DNA of 64,000 nucleotides from an uncultured Mediterraneibacter sp. (GCF_934309415.1 NZ_CAKRDI010000016.1:1-64000); one strand, 5' to 3'; numbered from the stretch's first letter, positions 26,007-36,062 are shown. Numbers and translations: made by a program. The notes: a model not told the origin generated them from the sequence alone.

Positions 26007-26864
26007 TCATATAAAATTTCCGGTTAACTTCTGATATGGTTCCTTTATCATCACTTCATATCTCAAATGCAACATTTTTTTATAAAATGTCTTTCGAATT
26101 AATGATATATTTTCTACTCCGTCTATTATTTTCTCCATCTCTTTCAGGTTAATCTTTGGTTTCATGCGAATCAGCGCCTCATTACATTCTTCATATTGCA
26201 GGCTGTCAATCAATTCATAATAAGAACTCTTTTTTCCTTGCAGTAAAATCTGTGATGTAGGAAATGTATACACTCTTTTTAACATTTCTTCTTTCGAGTC
26301 CAATATTTCCTTCAATTTTTCATCTGTATTTAAGCGTGGAAACAAAGAAGAACCATTATCATATATCGGAGCCATTCGATATCGATTATCTTTTTTCAAA
26401 AATCCCCAGTTTGAACCATGTCTGTCAAAATTTCCAATCCAGGCATCAATTAAATACATATCCCAGAAATGATACACCGTTTCTTCCACATCCGTTAATT
26501 TCATATTCTCTTCCAGCATTCGCATAATATCATTATAAGTATATTGATATCGTGATCGACTCTGCTCCAATGTACTGTCCCCAACATCGTTGAATGGCAC
26601 AAAGATTTCATTTTCACCAATGAAATCTTTCATTACAACCACAGGGCTTCCATCACAGGTTCCCAAAAACGTCTGTTGAACTTCCATTCCAACCATCTGA
26701 AATAAATGAGAACCAATATATTCTGATACATGGCTATACGTGAGTCCTTGTGGTGAATTTTTCGCATATTTTACAATGTAGGGAACTCCTTGAATTAAAA
26801 TTCCTTTTTTTCGTTCTGCCCCTGTATAATAACGCCTACTTGACTGATATCTTGAATAATCCAT
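26007..26864 (-). CDS. HipA/CtkA-like protein kinase
   Basis: A 285-residue compact HipA-fold kinase: VKYAK (candidate ATP Lys 32 or 35), the catalytic loop GNFDRHGSNWG (D147, N152) and the metal-binding DNGSS in APIYDNGSSLF (D169). It lacks the N-terminal subdomain of classical HipA, like H. pylori CtkA. Members of this fold phosphorylate Ser/Thr, including tRNA synthetases in HipA systems. The partner gene follows after 11 bases rather than preceding it as hipB does. The target is unknown. Confidence 0.75.
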   Translation of the reverse strand: MDYSRYQSSRRYYTGAERKKGILIQGVPYIVKYAKNSPQGLTYSHVSEYIGSHLFQMVGMEVQQTFLGTCDGSPVVVMKDFIGENEIFVPFNDVGDSTLEQSRSRYQYTYNDIMRMLEENMKLTDVEETVYHFWDMYLIDAWIGNFDRHGSNWGFLKKDNRYRMAPIYDNGSSLFPRLNTDEKLKEILDSKEEMLKRVYTFPTSQILLQGKKSSYYELIDSLQYEECNEALIRMKPKINLKEMEKIIDGVENISLIRKTFYKKMLHLRYEVMIKEPYQKLTGNFI

Positions 26865-27170
26865 TTTATCACGCCCTTATGTCCATTTATTTTTTATATC
26901 GTATCATCTCTTTATTTTTGTGTCAATAGAGTATATTTTATTTGTGATACTTAATCGATATGATGGTTACTGTTTTCCTTTTCACTTCTTTCTATCTTAT
27001 TCCTGCCCTTTCTCATAACTTTAAATAAGTAAATGTCAAAACCGGACAGTTCAGGTCCATCCAACCCAATCTGTCCGGTTTTACAAAACTATTTTTATTT
27101 TCTCTGAATTATGTTGAAGGAGTTTTCAATCTGATACATTATTTCACAAATGACTGTATACTACCTTCTC
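26865..27170. other. Intergenic region, terminator only
   Basis: This 306-base AT-rich stretch holds the kinase leader and the terminator of the upstream symporter gene (27038-27082). No coding frame is supported. Confidence 0.6.
27038..27082 (-). terminator. Terminator of GPH symporter
   Basis: AAAACCGGACAG at 27038-27049 and its exact complement at 27071-27082 form a 12-bp stem with a 21-base loop, about 90 bases after the stop at 27171. Confidence 0.7.
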
Positions 27171-28547
27171 TTATTTATCATATGCATGTTTTCCTGCATC
27201 CAGGTCAGCTCTGATCTCTTCTACTTTCTTAGGTGTCAGTTTGTAGAAAAGTAACGGCACACAAGATAACAGGCCGATTACAAATGGAACCATGTTAACA
27301 ACAATATTGATTCCCTGTTTTGCTGCTGCTGTCTGATCTGCACCTGCTACATAACCAGTTGCTGCAAGGAGAAGTACTCCTGCAGATCCACTGATTGCTG
27401 TGGAAAGTTTTACACCAAAGCTCAGCATGGAAGCTGCAATACCTTCCTGACGACGGCCAAGTTTCCAGTCACCATACTCGATTGCATCTGATACCATACC
27501 TGGGCAAACAGAAGCAGATGAGTTACACAGACCACAAAGGAATGATACACCAAGTAAGTATGGTTTATTATCTGTCGGGTTAATGAACATCAGTACGAAT
27601 CCGATACACATAACCACATTAAGGAAAATAAGGTACCCCTTCTTTGTCATCAATTTTGTTCCCCATGGGATAAATAAAGTACCTACTAACTGAGCGATTG
27701 TCATTACTGTAAATACCATAGCGATTACTGTATAATCACCGACTACATAAATGATGTAGTATGTAAGCATTCCCATACGACCAGATACACAGATTGTACC
27801 TAATACTGTAGCAAGAACTACCATTAACAGCTGGTCATTCTTTACAACTTCTTTCAGGCTTCCGAAGAAACCAAGTTTCTCCTGCTGTGGATTGGAATGT
27901 AACTGCTGTGCATAAGTCTCTTTACACCCTGCTCCACAGATCCAGAATACCGGAATCATGATTAAGGATAAGATGACTGTTGTTACGAAATATCCATGAG
28001 CATTTGCTACTTCTGCTCCACTGAAGTGAAGGATCATCGGCATTGCACATGCTGAAAGAATAATACCTACTACAGAAGAACCAATTCCTCTTGCTGTAGC
28101 GAGATTCATACGAACCTGAGAATCAATAGCGATTACATTCTGTAATGCTTGATATGCGATAGAACAAGCTGTATATGCCATACCTGCGCCAACATATGTG
28201 ATCAGACATAAAGCCACTTTTGCTGCTCCCTGTACCGGGAATACTGTAAATGTTAAAATATTAAATACTGCCAGAACCGGTGGTGCCATAAACAGATATG
28301 GTCTGAATTTACCCCATCTTGTGTTTGTTCTGTCTGCGATGTTTCCCATCATCGGGTCATTGATCGCATCCCAGATACGTGCGATCAGCATGATCATTGA
28401 AATAGCTCCTGCTGCAAGACCTACAATGTCTGTGTAAAATAACATCAGGTAGTTATTAATCATGTACCAGCTCATCTGACAACCAACTTCACCTAAGCTG
28501 TAGCAAAACGCCAGCTTTGGACTTGTTTTCTCTTTTACATTACTCAT
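27171..28547 (-). CDS. GPH-family sugar:cation symporter
   Basis: A 458-residue, 12-helix transporter with GPH signatures: LIARIWDAINDPMMGNIADRTNTRWGKFRPYL near the N-terminus and SSASVCPGMVSDAIEYGDWKLGRRQEG near residue 350. GAAGGG precedes ATG 28547. It is a paralogue of the symporter at 22544-23956. It lies between the HipA-like module and the AraC-GH39/GH106-like pair, whose substrate it may import. Confidence 0.9.
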   Translation of the reverse strand: MSNVKEKTSPKLAFCYSLGEVGCQMSWYMINNYLMLFYTDIVGLAAGAISMIMLIARIWDAINDPMMGNIADRTNTRWGKFRPYLFMAPPVLAVFNILTFTVFPVQGAAKVALCLITYVGAGMAYTACSIAYQALQNVIAIDSQVRMNLATARGIGSSVVGIILSACAMPMILHFSGAEVANAHGYFVTTVILSLIMIPVFWICGAGCKETYAQQLHSNPQQEKLGFFGSLKEVVKNDQLLMVVLATVLGTICVSGRMGMLTYYIIYVVGDYTVIAMVFTVMTIAQLVGTLFIPWGTKLMTKKGYLIFLNVVMCIGFVLMFINPTDNKPYLLGVSFLCGLCNSSASVCPGMVSDAIEYGDWKLGRRQEGIAASMLSFGVKLSTAISGSAGVLLLAATGYVAGADQTAAAKQGINIVVNMVPFVIGLLSCVPLLFYKLTPKKVEEIRADLDAGKHAYDK

Positions 28548-28843
28548 AATTTGTTTCCCTTCTTTAACTCATTCCAGTCGGCCGAACTGATCTTCTTGTT
28601 GAGTTTATATTATCATTTGAGAAGGGTTGTAAACTATCTTAAAACTGCCCCGTTGTCTGATATATTTGTTCTTTTTTGTCCTGATTCTTGTTTTTTCTTT
28701 TTGACAACAATTATGCGTATTGGATTTTTGTCCTCACTTATCAATATAAATTTATAAATTATGACATGTAACTTATAGAAACTTTACACCTGACTCATCA
28801 CCAAAGTAATGAGAATACGGTATGCATTTATTCAAATATCTTC

Positions 28844-31318
28844 TTACAGCTCTGCAATTACAATTCCCTGAATCTCCTGTGCGGTCAGTCTCGTCTCTAC
28901 CGTAAGCACATGGTCAGTTGCCTCCACTGAAAAGATAGAAAGCTTTGGCTGACAGACAGATTTCAGATATTCCACTTCCGGAACAGACAAATCATTAAAG
29001 CATCCAAGATTCATCCATTCATGCTGTGCGTTTCCATTTGTCTGACTGACAGAAAATATTTTTACAATATATTTTCCATCATTTACGTTCCGGATCCGGA
29101 AACTCATCTGCATACTTTCATTATCTGTATAAAACCGCTGTTGATTCTCCAGCTCAATCTCATTTTCATTTCTGGAAAAATACCTGAAATTCAGATGTTT
29201 ATAATTATGACAACAGACAAAGAAAACTCCATTTTCTCTCTGTGTGATAATCGCATTTTTATTCTTTCCAAGCATATAGCTTTCCAGATGATTCATAAAC
29301 TCAATGGCAAAATAGGCTGGTTTGCGTACACCACTTCTTGAGATCAATCCACATCCACCAAACAGAAAATCATCACAGTCAATTCCTTCTGAAAAGATGT
29401 CCGTCGCCACCCAGTATCCAAGTGCATCTGTTTTCCCATAATTTTCAATATAGTTTTTCAACATATATGCACTCTTATAACATCCGTCATTTAAGCAGTT
29501 TCGATTGGACAGCGTAGAACTCCATTCTGTTACCAGAAGCTCTGTCTCTTCCATCCCGTGCCGGTTCATTACTTCCCGCGCATCCGTGATCTGATGATAC
29601 AGGTAACTTTCATCCGAAGAATAGGCATTTCTTCCTGCTTCGAGCAACTCATCATCCCGGATATACGGATAAGAATAAAGTGAAATAAAATCCGGCTGAT
29701 ATTTTCGCTTTTTCCATTTTTCGATCACAGTCGGGAACTCGCTTCCCATCATATTCAGACTGAAGCCTGCCCCTCCTACTTTTATCCCCGGTGCATAACT
29801 TTTAAAAATTCCTGCCACTGTATCAAATACTTCAAAATATTTATCCAGCCCCAGTGTTTCCTGCAGCACAGAATTTTTCTCAATCTCAATGTACCAGTCC
29901 TCAACTTCATCCTTTCCGTACCTTCTTGTCAGATGCCGGGCCAGATCTTTCAGAAAACCTTTGTTTTTTTCCATCTGCAGGATTGGATTCTGACGGTTCA
30001 TGCTGAGCATGGAATGGTCTACTTTTGTAAAAAAGGTATGTCCTTTAAATCCAAGCTCTATATGTGGTTTCACTTTTATTTCTCTCAGGAAATCAAGCAC
30101 CTGATCCATCAGTGTGAAGTTATGCTTTGTATTCTGTTCTCCTATCTGGATCATCATTCTCTCAGAATAGATCTGCCAGAACCTCACATATTCAAACCCA
30201 AGTGTTTCTTTTAAATATTTTAACTGTTCTCTGACATCATATCGAAGAAGGTTCTCAATCGGTCCGATATTGATCATCTTCTGCCAGTAACGCACTGTTT
30301 TTTCTCTCTGCCCCGACTCCACCTCCAGCACAGATACGACCGAATCTGCCGCATCCGTTGTGGATACCAGATTAGATGTAAGATACTGATCTACTTTTTC
30401 CATTACTTCATCCGAATTCTCCACTTCCTGTGAACTGCCGGAAGTTTCTGATTTCTTCTGCATCTCCAGACGGTATTCCGCCGGAGTCAGATGATAGCTT
30501 TCTTTAAACACCTGATTAAAAGAAGCCAGATTCGCGAATCCATTATCCATGGCCACTTTCAGGATCGGTTTATTGGAATAAATCAGCTCACTCACCGCAT
30601 GTTCCAGACGGATATTATTGAGCAGTTTCAGGAAACTCATTCCAAAATTCTTCTTAATATATTTGGAGAGATACGCATGAGAAAGATATAAACGATCTGC
30701 CAGTTCCTGTAAAGTAATCGGTTCATTATATCTTGTCATGATGTAACTCATGATCTCATTCATACGTTCATCCTGGATACCGCGCAGTGAATCATACTGC
30801 TGCATTCCCTTTTTAACAATAAAATCAGATGTGATCAGATAGATCAGCTGATAATAGATACTGTTCTTCAGTGCGATCGCCTGACCTTCTGTCGCCTGAT
30901 ACTGGTTAAAGATCTGGCGGATATAGTAACGCATCTTTTCATAGCTTTCTGATTTCTCTGCTGCCGAATTGCACCAGAAAAACAACTGTTCTCCGCCAAA
31001 GATCTCTGTCAGCATCGTATAGTCTATGAATACACTTCCAAACAGAACCTCTTCTTCGGAACTGTACTCATGCCGTACATTCGAATTGATCAGGAGGAAA
31101 TCATCTGTCTTCAGAAAATAAGATGCATCCTCATAATCCACCTGCAGTGAGCCATCCAATACATAGACGATCTCAATATCCTGATGAAAATGCATGGTCT
31201 GTTCCTTTTTCGTTGAAAATCTGCATCGGACAATATTTTCGTACTTCACATCTGTTCCCCCTTGTTCTTTCGTTCTTCTGACGTAATTGCTCGCATATTT
31301 TTCTGTAAACAATTGCAT
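28844..31318 (-). CDS. AraC regulator with cupin and GH39-like domain (full length)
   Basis: This 824-residue protein has a cupin (HFHQDIEIVYVLDGSLQVDY), an AraC HTH pair at about 195-290 (ITLQELADRLYLSHAYLSKYIKKNFG, FKESYHLTPAEYR), a variable linker, and a GH39-like barrel from about 345. The GH39 acid/base motif WNEPN is replaced: DEVEDWYIEI is followed by EKNS. The nucleophile strand ELLVTEWSSTLSNRN is kept. It is probably a sugar-binding pseudo-enzyme sensor. ATG 31318 is chosen; the frame extends to a TTG at 31354 inside a terminator hairpin. Neighbouring GH106-like and symporter genes are likely targets. Confidence 0.85.
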   Translation of the reverse strand: MQLFTEKYASNYVRRTKEQGGTDVKYENIVRCRFSTKKEQTMHFHQDIEIVYVLDGSLQVDYEDASYFLKTDDFLLINSNVRHEYSSEEEVLFGSVFIDYTMLTEIFGGEQLFFWCNSAAEKSESYEKMRYYIRQIFNQYQATEGQAIALKNSIYYQLIYLITSDFIVKKGMQQYDSLRGIQDERMNEIMSYIMTRYNEPITLQELADRLYLSHAYLSKYIKKNFGMSFLKLLNNIRLEHAVSELIYSNKPILKVAMDNGFANLASFNQVFKESYHLTPAEYRLEMQKKSETSGSSQEVENSDEVMEKVDQYLTSNLVSTTDAADSVVSVLEVESGQREKTVRYWQKMINIGPIENLLRYDVREQLKYLKETLGFEYVRFWQIYSERMMIQIGEQNTKHNFTLMDQVLDFLREIKVKPHIELGFKGHTFFTKVDHSMLSMNRQNPILQMEKNKGFLKDLARHLTRRYGKDEVEDWYIEIEKNSVLQETLGLDKYFEVFDTVAGIFKSYAPGIKVGGAGFSLNMMGSEFPTVIEKWKKRKYQPDFISLYSYPYIRDDELLEAGRNAYSSDESYLYHQITDAREVMNRHGMEETELLVTEWSSTLSNRNCLNDGCYKSAYMLKNYIENYGKTDALGYWVATDIFSEGIDCDDFLFGGCGLISRSGVRKPAYFAIEFMNHLESYMLGKNKNAIITQRENGVFFVCCHNYKHLNFRYFSRNENEIELENQQRFYTDNESMQMSFRIRNVNDGKYIVKIFSVSQTNGNAQHEWMNLGCFNDLSVPEVEYLKSVCQPKLSIFSVEATDHVLTVETRLTAQEIQGIVIAEL

Positions 31319-31348
31319 TCTGTCTCTTCTGTATTTTACAGACGGAAA

Positions 31349-31372
31349 GGGCAAAACACATAAGTTTTGCCC
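31349..31372 (-). terminator. Short perfect hairpin after GH106-like gene
   Basis: GGGCAAAAC (31349-31357) and GTTTTGCCC (31364-31372) form a 9-bp stem with a 6-base loop between the GH106-like stop and the AraC-GH39 start. The following T tract is short, so read-through is likely. Confidence 0.55.
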
Positions 31373-31434
31373 CTGATATCTAATATATTCAATTATATAC
31401 GTTCATTTTCTTTCATGCAATGCATATTCTGACC

Positions 31435-34080
31435 TTATCTGTACAAAATTTTCACATCGCCGAAGATTCCTGTCGGTTCTAATGTCTCATGATTGAAGTC
31501 AAACGGTGGTCTCATTCCCTTTAACTGTTCTCTTGCAGGTGTAGTTGCCACTTCGATCACAATACTGTTCTTTCCCTCCTGTAAATACTCCTGAATCTCC
31601 ATCTGATACGGAGGACGGATGCATCTACCGGCTTCTTTTCCATTTACAGTCACTTTCATTACTTCATAAACATGTTCTGCATATAGATACGCTTCTGCCG
31701 GTACAGAATCCAGCTCTGTCTCTGACTCATAACGGATCACTCCTGAAAACATCGGATCTTTGAAGGAAACCGGTTCTAATGTTTCCTTCTCTTCTGCCAC
31801 TCCAAAGTTTGGATATTCAATCGCTCTTACTTTGCTGACTTTCCATGAAGCAAATTTCGCCTGCCTGTCACAGTCTGTTCTCTGCTGTGCAAAAGATTTA
31901 TGTACAGATTCCGGCACTCCGTTGGCTGTCTCAACAAGGACAACACACTCGCCCGGTTCCAGTTCCATTGAAACATACACTGCTTTTTCATCTTTAAGAA
32001 TGGCCGGATCACTTACAGCCCTCTTATATTCCTGCTTCCACACATCATAATACATCACATCATGTTCTGTTGAAAGTGTCACATGCCCTGCAAATTTATC
32101 CTCAGCAGATTCATTTAAAAATACGAACAGATTCTGTCCCTCTTTTACATAATGATAAAAGCTCAGATCTTTAAACTCTGTGTCCACTAAGATATCAAAT
32201 ATCTTCTTCTCTTTCAGTTCTGCTGAAAGCTTGGCAAGTTCAATCACTTCACAGTCTACAAGTGCCTCCAGGTTATCTCCGTTCGCGGTTCTCTCCGGAA
32301 GTTTATCGATGAAAATCACCGGGAACTCTGCATGCTCTTTGACAAATTCTACGAAATCCGCCGGAATCTGTTCTGTATATGGAACGATCAGAGCTTCAAA
32401 TGTCATTCCGTTCATATGCAATACATTGTTCTCTACTTTTCCGTTGTAATCTTCAAGATGTGTCAGCATATCTCTGCTCACGATATTGAAATCAAGCTGA
32501 TGCTCCAGAAGTTCTCTGCATACCTTCTGCATCGGCATATGTTCTCCTGCCCAGTCTGCTTCTCCGTCATACAGAACTGCGACAGAAGCCACATGAAGTC
32601 CATTACTTAACAGTCTGCACATTCTGTTTCCGTATTTCATCAGTTCTGCGAAATACGGGAACTGTGGGTTATTTCCTCTTGCATAGAAATGAGGTGGGCA
32701 GTCAATATCCGGATACTCTGCCATAGAAAATGCATGTGGGACCAGATAGTTGATTCCCTTTACAAGTAAATGATCCAACAGATATTTCATATCACGCACA
32801 CCAAATTTCCATCCATATGCTCCAAACAGCTCGCACATCGTTCTTCCTTTTTTCTTCGGATCTAACTGTCCACAGGAAGCTCCCATTTTACCAAGTGCAT
32901 AGTGGAAGAACTCTCCATCGATCTCAGTCATCTGTTTTCTTGTCTGTGTCGGTGCTCCATAGACAACCTGTCCGCCGATCACATCGATTCCGGCCATATC
33001 CTGTCCTGCCATGGCACGGAAATAGTGAGCCGCTCCCATACCAAGTCTGCTGTGTGCTCCGTTATCCTCTACCACATGACCAATATATTCCACACCATGC
33101 GCTCTGCACCAATCACCGAGCTGTTCGCTGAAGTTTTTCTGATACAGTCTCGAAACAAAATCCATATAATCAAAACGGATCTGCATCTGTTTGTCTTTTT
33201 CTTCTGTCTCTTCAAATAAATATGGAAGATAATTTACATATTCTGATCCATATTTTTCTTCCATCATCTGCTGCAGTTCATCACTCCACGGCAGTGGCAT
33301 CTTTGGCTTACCGAGTTTTGCATCGAAACATACTTCTTTGATATTGCCAAACTGCGGTTCATCAGAGAAGAAACCGGCAATTGTTTTTCCAAACTCGTCT
33401 TTATACTGTTTATAATGTGGCTCATATACCGCCTCGATCTGTGTACTTGCAGACTCTCTGTCGATCATATTGATATAAGTATCGTCTCCACCATCTGTTT
33501 TGGTCTTGTAAATCACATGGACTCTCCACTGACCTTTTGGCAGTTCAAAGTTTACATAATCCCCGTCTACTTTCTCCGTCAGATCGATCGTGTCCTCGTG
33601 GAACAGGCGTCCTTCTGCACAGCGGATTGCCACAACTGCAAGAATCTTGTTCTTTGCCCTCTCTTCCATATCAACCGGATTACCGATCTCCCAGTATCCG
33701 ATGGTCGGACGGAGCATTCTGCTGACCTCCAGTGTCTGATATCCGCCGCTTCCAAATACATCTGCCACAGTTGTTGTAATGTATGTTTTCTTACGTTCCG
33801 GATACTTTTCTGCAACCAGTCCGTTCGCATACCCTGTCGGGAAATGTTTGTCATCCAGAATCCAGATTTTCATATCATGCTTCTTTGCTTCGTCGATGAC
33901 AATATCCATGTCATGCCACCAGCCTTCTTTACAGAAGCCATCATGCGGACGAGCCTCAACACAAACAGCACCAATTCCACATTCATGAATTTTCTGAATC
34001 TCATTTCTTAAGATGCTCTCTTCCTCTCCACGCATCCATAAGAATGGGAAAATGTGATTTTCTTCCATTTTGTTGTTCAT
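31435..34080 (-). CDS. Large glycoside hydrolase, GH106-like
   Basis: An 881-residue cytoplasmic protein without signal peptide. The N-terminal barrel begins ENHIFPFLWMRGEEESILRNEI and includes GAVCVEARPHDGFCKEGWWHDMD and the FFSDEPQFGN motif with candidate acidic residues. The C-terminus is a jelly-roll (EVMKVTVNGKEAGRCIRPPYQM) as in GH2/GH106-type enzymes. Alpha-L-rhamnosidase-like activity is the best guess but unproven. AAGGAGA lies before ATG 34080. It is upstream of, and co-directional with, the AraC-GH39 gene. Confidence 0.6.
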   Translation of the reverse strand: MNNKMEENHIFPFLWMRGEEESILRNEIQKIHECGIGAVCVEARPHDGFCKEGWWHDMDIVIDEAKKHDMKIWILDDKHFPTGYANGLVAEKYPERKKTYITTTVADVFGSGGYQTLEVSRMLRPTIGYWEIGNPVDMEERAKNKILAVVAIRCAEGRLFHEDTIDLTEKVDGDYVNFELPKGQWRVHVIYKTKTDGGDDTYINMIDRESASTQIEAVYEPHYKQYKDEFGKTIAGFFSDEPQFGNIKEVCFDAKLGKPKMPLPWSDELQQMMEEKYGSEYVNYLPYLFEETEEKDKQMQIRFDYMDFVSRLYQKNFSEQLGDWCRAHGVEYIGHVVEDNGAHSRLGMGAAHYFRAMAGQDMAGIDVIGGQVVYGAPTQTRKQMTEIDGEFFHYALGKMGASCGQLDPKKKGRTMCELFGAYGWKFGVRDMKYLLDHLLVKGINYLVPHAFSMAEYPDIDCPPHFYARGNNPQFPYFAELMKYGNRMCRLLSNGLHVASVAVLYDGEADWAGEHMPMQKVCRELLEHQLDFNIVSRDMLTHLEDYNGKVENNVLHMNGMTFEALIVPYTEQIPADFVEFVKEHAEFPVIFIDKLPERTANGDNLEALVDCEVIELAKLSAELKEKKIFDILVDTEFKDLSFYHYVKEGQNLFVFLNESAEDKFAGHVTLSTEHDVMYYDVWKQEYKRAVSDPAILKDEKAVYVSMELEPGECVVLVETANGVPESVHKSFAQQRTDCDRQAKFASWKVSKVRAIEYPNFGVAEEKETLEPVSFKDPMFSGVIRYESETELDSVPAEAYLYAEHVYEVMKVTVNGKEAGRCIRPPYQMEIQEYLQEGKNSIVIEVATTPAREQLKGMRPPFDFNHETLEPTGIFGDVKILYR

Positions 34081-34261
34081 TCTTTTCAATCTCCTTTTTT
34101 AATTTTTCTGTTATTGTTATATACACCGTGAATCGTATCTGGTGATACAAATACAATTCTGGTAATTTTTCTTTCTGTCAGAGTATGTATGAAAAACGCT
34201 TTTTGTATATAAAATGAGACAGTTATTTATGAAACGATGTACTAGTATTATAAGAAAAAAA

Positions 34262-34294
34262 GAACAGGAAGAAATGTATATTTCTTACCTGTTC
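34262..34294 (-). terminator. Terminator of AraC gene
   Basis: GAACAGGAAGAAAT (34262-34275) pairs with 34280-34294 with one bulged base. On the minus strand it is followed by a TTCTTTTTTTC tract. It begins 24 bases after the stop at 34318. Confidence 0.8.
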
Positions 34295-34317
34295 CATGTA
34301 AATATATGACTTTTTAC

Positions 34318-35457
34318 TTATCGACCATACTTTTTCCTGTACTGATCCGGGCTGATGCCATATATCTTTTTGAACTTACGGCTGAAATGGCTATAATCAA
34401 AGCATCCCACTTCCTGTGCGATCTCTGTCAGCGCATGATTCTGTGACTTCTCAGACAACAGCTCGGCAGCATGCTTCATCTGAAGCGAAGTCACCAGCGC
34501 TCCAAACGTCTGACCGGTATACTTTTTCAGAAACCTGCTCATATAAGATTCACTGTAATTAAAAAACTCTGCCATGCTTTTCAGAGTTGCTTTATTATAA
34601 TTGGCTGAAATATATCCGAGAATTGCCGCTGCATTTTCCTCCGGCTTGTGATTCATCGGTTCCGAAACACGTGCCAGCATTTCGTAATTTCGCAATACAT
34701 GGATAAATAGCTGGCGGACATATAGTTCCAGGCTTTCTCTGTATGCATAGCTCCGTTCCCGTGTCTCCTGATACATCTCACGGAAAGTCTGTCGGATCCA
34801 CCCATCATCCCCTGTCGGAAAAAGGATATAAGGACTTACACTTTTCCCATACAATACATTTTCAAAAAATTCTGCCAGAAGCTGTTTCTCTTTCACCATC
34901 TTTAAAAACCAGTGGTCCAGCTGCTCTTTGCTCATAAGAATGTTCAGAATGACCGCATCATCTTCCAGCGCAGTAATCGCATGCATTGTCTCCGGTGCAA
35001 GAATGCACAGATCGCCTGCTGTCATTTCAAAGGACTGCTGCTTCCGGTACTCAATATAATGTGTACATCTTCCACTGTATACATATGCAATCTCCACAAA
35101 GGCATGATTATGGAAAATCGGATAACCATATCGCTCATGCTGCACCACATAGATATCACCCGTCTCGTTGATCTTGTCAGCGGCTGTCACCGTGATTCCC
35201 TGATGATCCTTTGAATATTCGGAATAAACATCCTGCTTCAATTCATATTCCGGATGTTCCTGCATCAATTTCTTATAAGCCGCGTACTGCATTGGAGTAG
35301 ATAAGATTTTCTGCCCCTCTCCCTGATACAGTTTCTTCAGGAATTTTTCCTGATCTGTCAGTTCTGTAAATTTACACATTTTCATCTCATCAAAACTTTC
35401 CCGTTCTCTTTTGGTTGCATTGATTCTATTATAACTCAGAATTAATCCTGTTTCCAT
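34318..35457 (-). CDS. AraC-family regulator
   Basis: A 379-residue regulator: cupin core at about 115-165 (GYPIFHNHAFVEIAYVYSGRCTHYIEY, FEMTAGDLCILAPETMHAI) and a C-terminal AraC domain (ATLKSMAEFFNYSESYMSRFLKKYTG, LTEIAQEVGCFDYSHFSRKFKKIYGISPDQYR). No clear ribosome site marks ATG 35457. The Met near 35379-35385 (MKMCKFTEL) is an alternative start. It is co-directional with the GH106-like gene and probably activates it. Confidence 0.85.
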   Translation of the reverse strand: METGLILSYNRINATKRERESFDEMKMCKFTELTDQEKFLKKLYQGEGQKILSTPMQYAAYKKLMQEHPEYELKQDVYSEYSKDHQGITVTAADKINETGDIYVVQHERYGYPIFHNHAFVEIAYVYSGRCTHYIEYRKQQSFEMTAGDLCILAPETMHAITALEDDAVILNILMSKEQLDHWFLKMVKEKQLLAEFFENVLYGKSVSPYILFPTGDDGWIRQTFREMYQETRERSYAYRESLELYVRQLFIHVLRNYEMLARVSEPMNHKPEENAAAILGYISANYNKATLKSMAEFFNYSESYMSRFLKKYTGQTFGALVTSLQMKHAAELLSEKSQNHALTEIAQEVGCFDYSHFSRKFKKIYGISPDQYRKKYGR

Positions 35458-35534
35458 TGTGAATTTATTTTATAAAGCTCTATAACGCCTTATCGTGTAA
35501 ACACGAGCGGCTTTTTGACCTTTTGACACTGGTA

Positions 35535-35963
35535 TCATAAAATATGAAATCCTGGTTTCTTCTCACCATACAGAAAATACAACAGATATCCACTCAAAAA
35601 GATTCCGATCACGCACAAACCTGAAAACAGAATTGTATATGCGGCACAGATCTGCCCCATCAGCTGAAACGGCTGGTCAGAATAGTCCCATACATTCCAG
35701 TGCATAATCTTATTTACAAAAATTCCCGTTATAAATTCTCCTGATGAGACAAAAATAACACACCACAATGTCTGCTGCCAAAGCGGTGCGTTCCATCCTG
35801 TCCAAAGCCCCTGCTGTGCAAAAAACACAAGACAGAATCCTCCAAGGAAAAACATGGACCAATGGGAAAATCCCCGAAAGATCATCTCACAGGAATAATA
35901 GATAACTCCTCCCAGTGCCCATAAAACCAGATATTCACTTAATCGTTTCATCATTTTTCGCAC
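35535..35963 (-). CDS. Putative ABC-transporter type IV (CmpB-like) membrane protein
   Basis: A 142-residue protein with four hydrophobic helices resembling the PF06541 family: YYSCEMIFRGFSHWSMFFLGGFC, FITGIFVNKIMHWNVWDYSDQPFQLMGQICAAY. The family is named as ABC-type permease but has no demonstrated function. No ATPase gene is adjacent. It is expressed separately from the AraC gene, 78 bases upstream of the latter's start. Confidence 0.7.
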   Translation of the reverse strand: MRKMMKRLSEYLVLWALGGVIYYSCEMIFRGFSHWSMFFLGGFCLVFFAQQGLWTGWNAPLWQQTLWCVIFVSSGEFITGIFVNKIMHWNVWDYSDQPFQLMGQICAAYTILFSGLCVIGIFLSGYLLYFLYGEKKPGFHIL

Positions 35964-36062
35964 CTCTGTGCAGATATTATTCCCTGGCAGCTACATTAAT
36001 ATGTCTTTAATTTTACAGATTTTCTTATCTCCTTGAAAAATCGCCCTAAACGATAATTTTTA

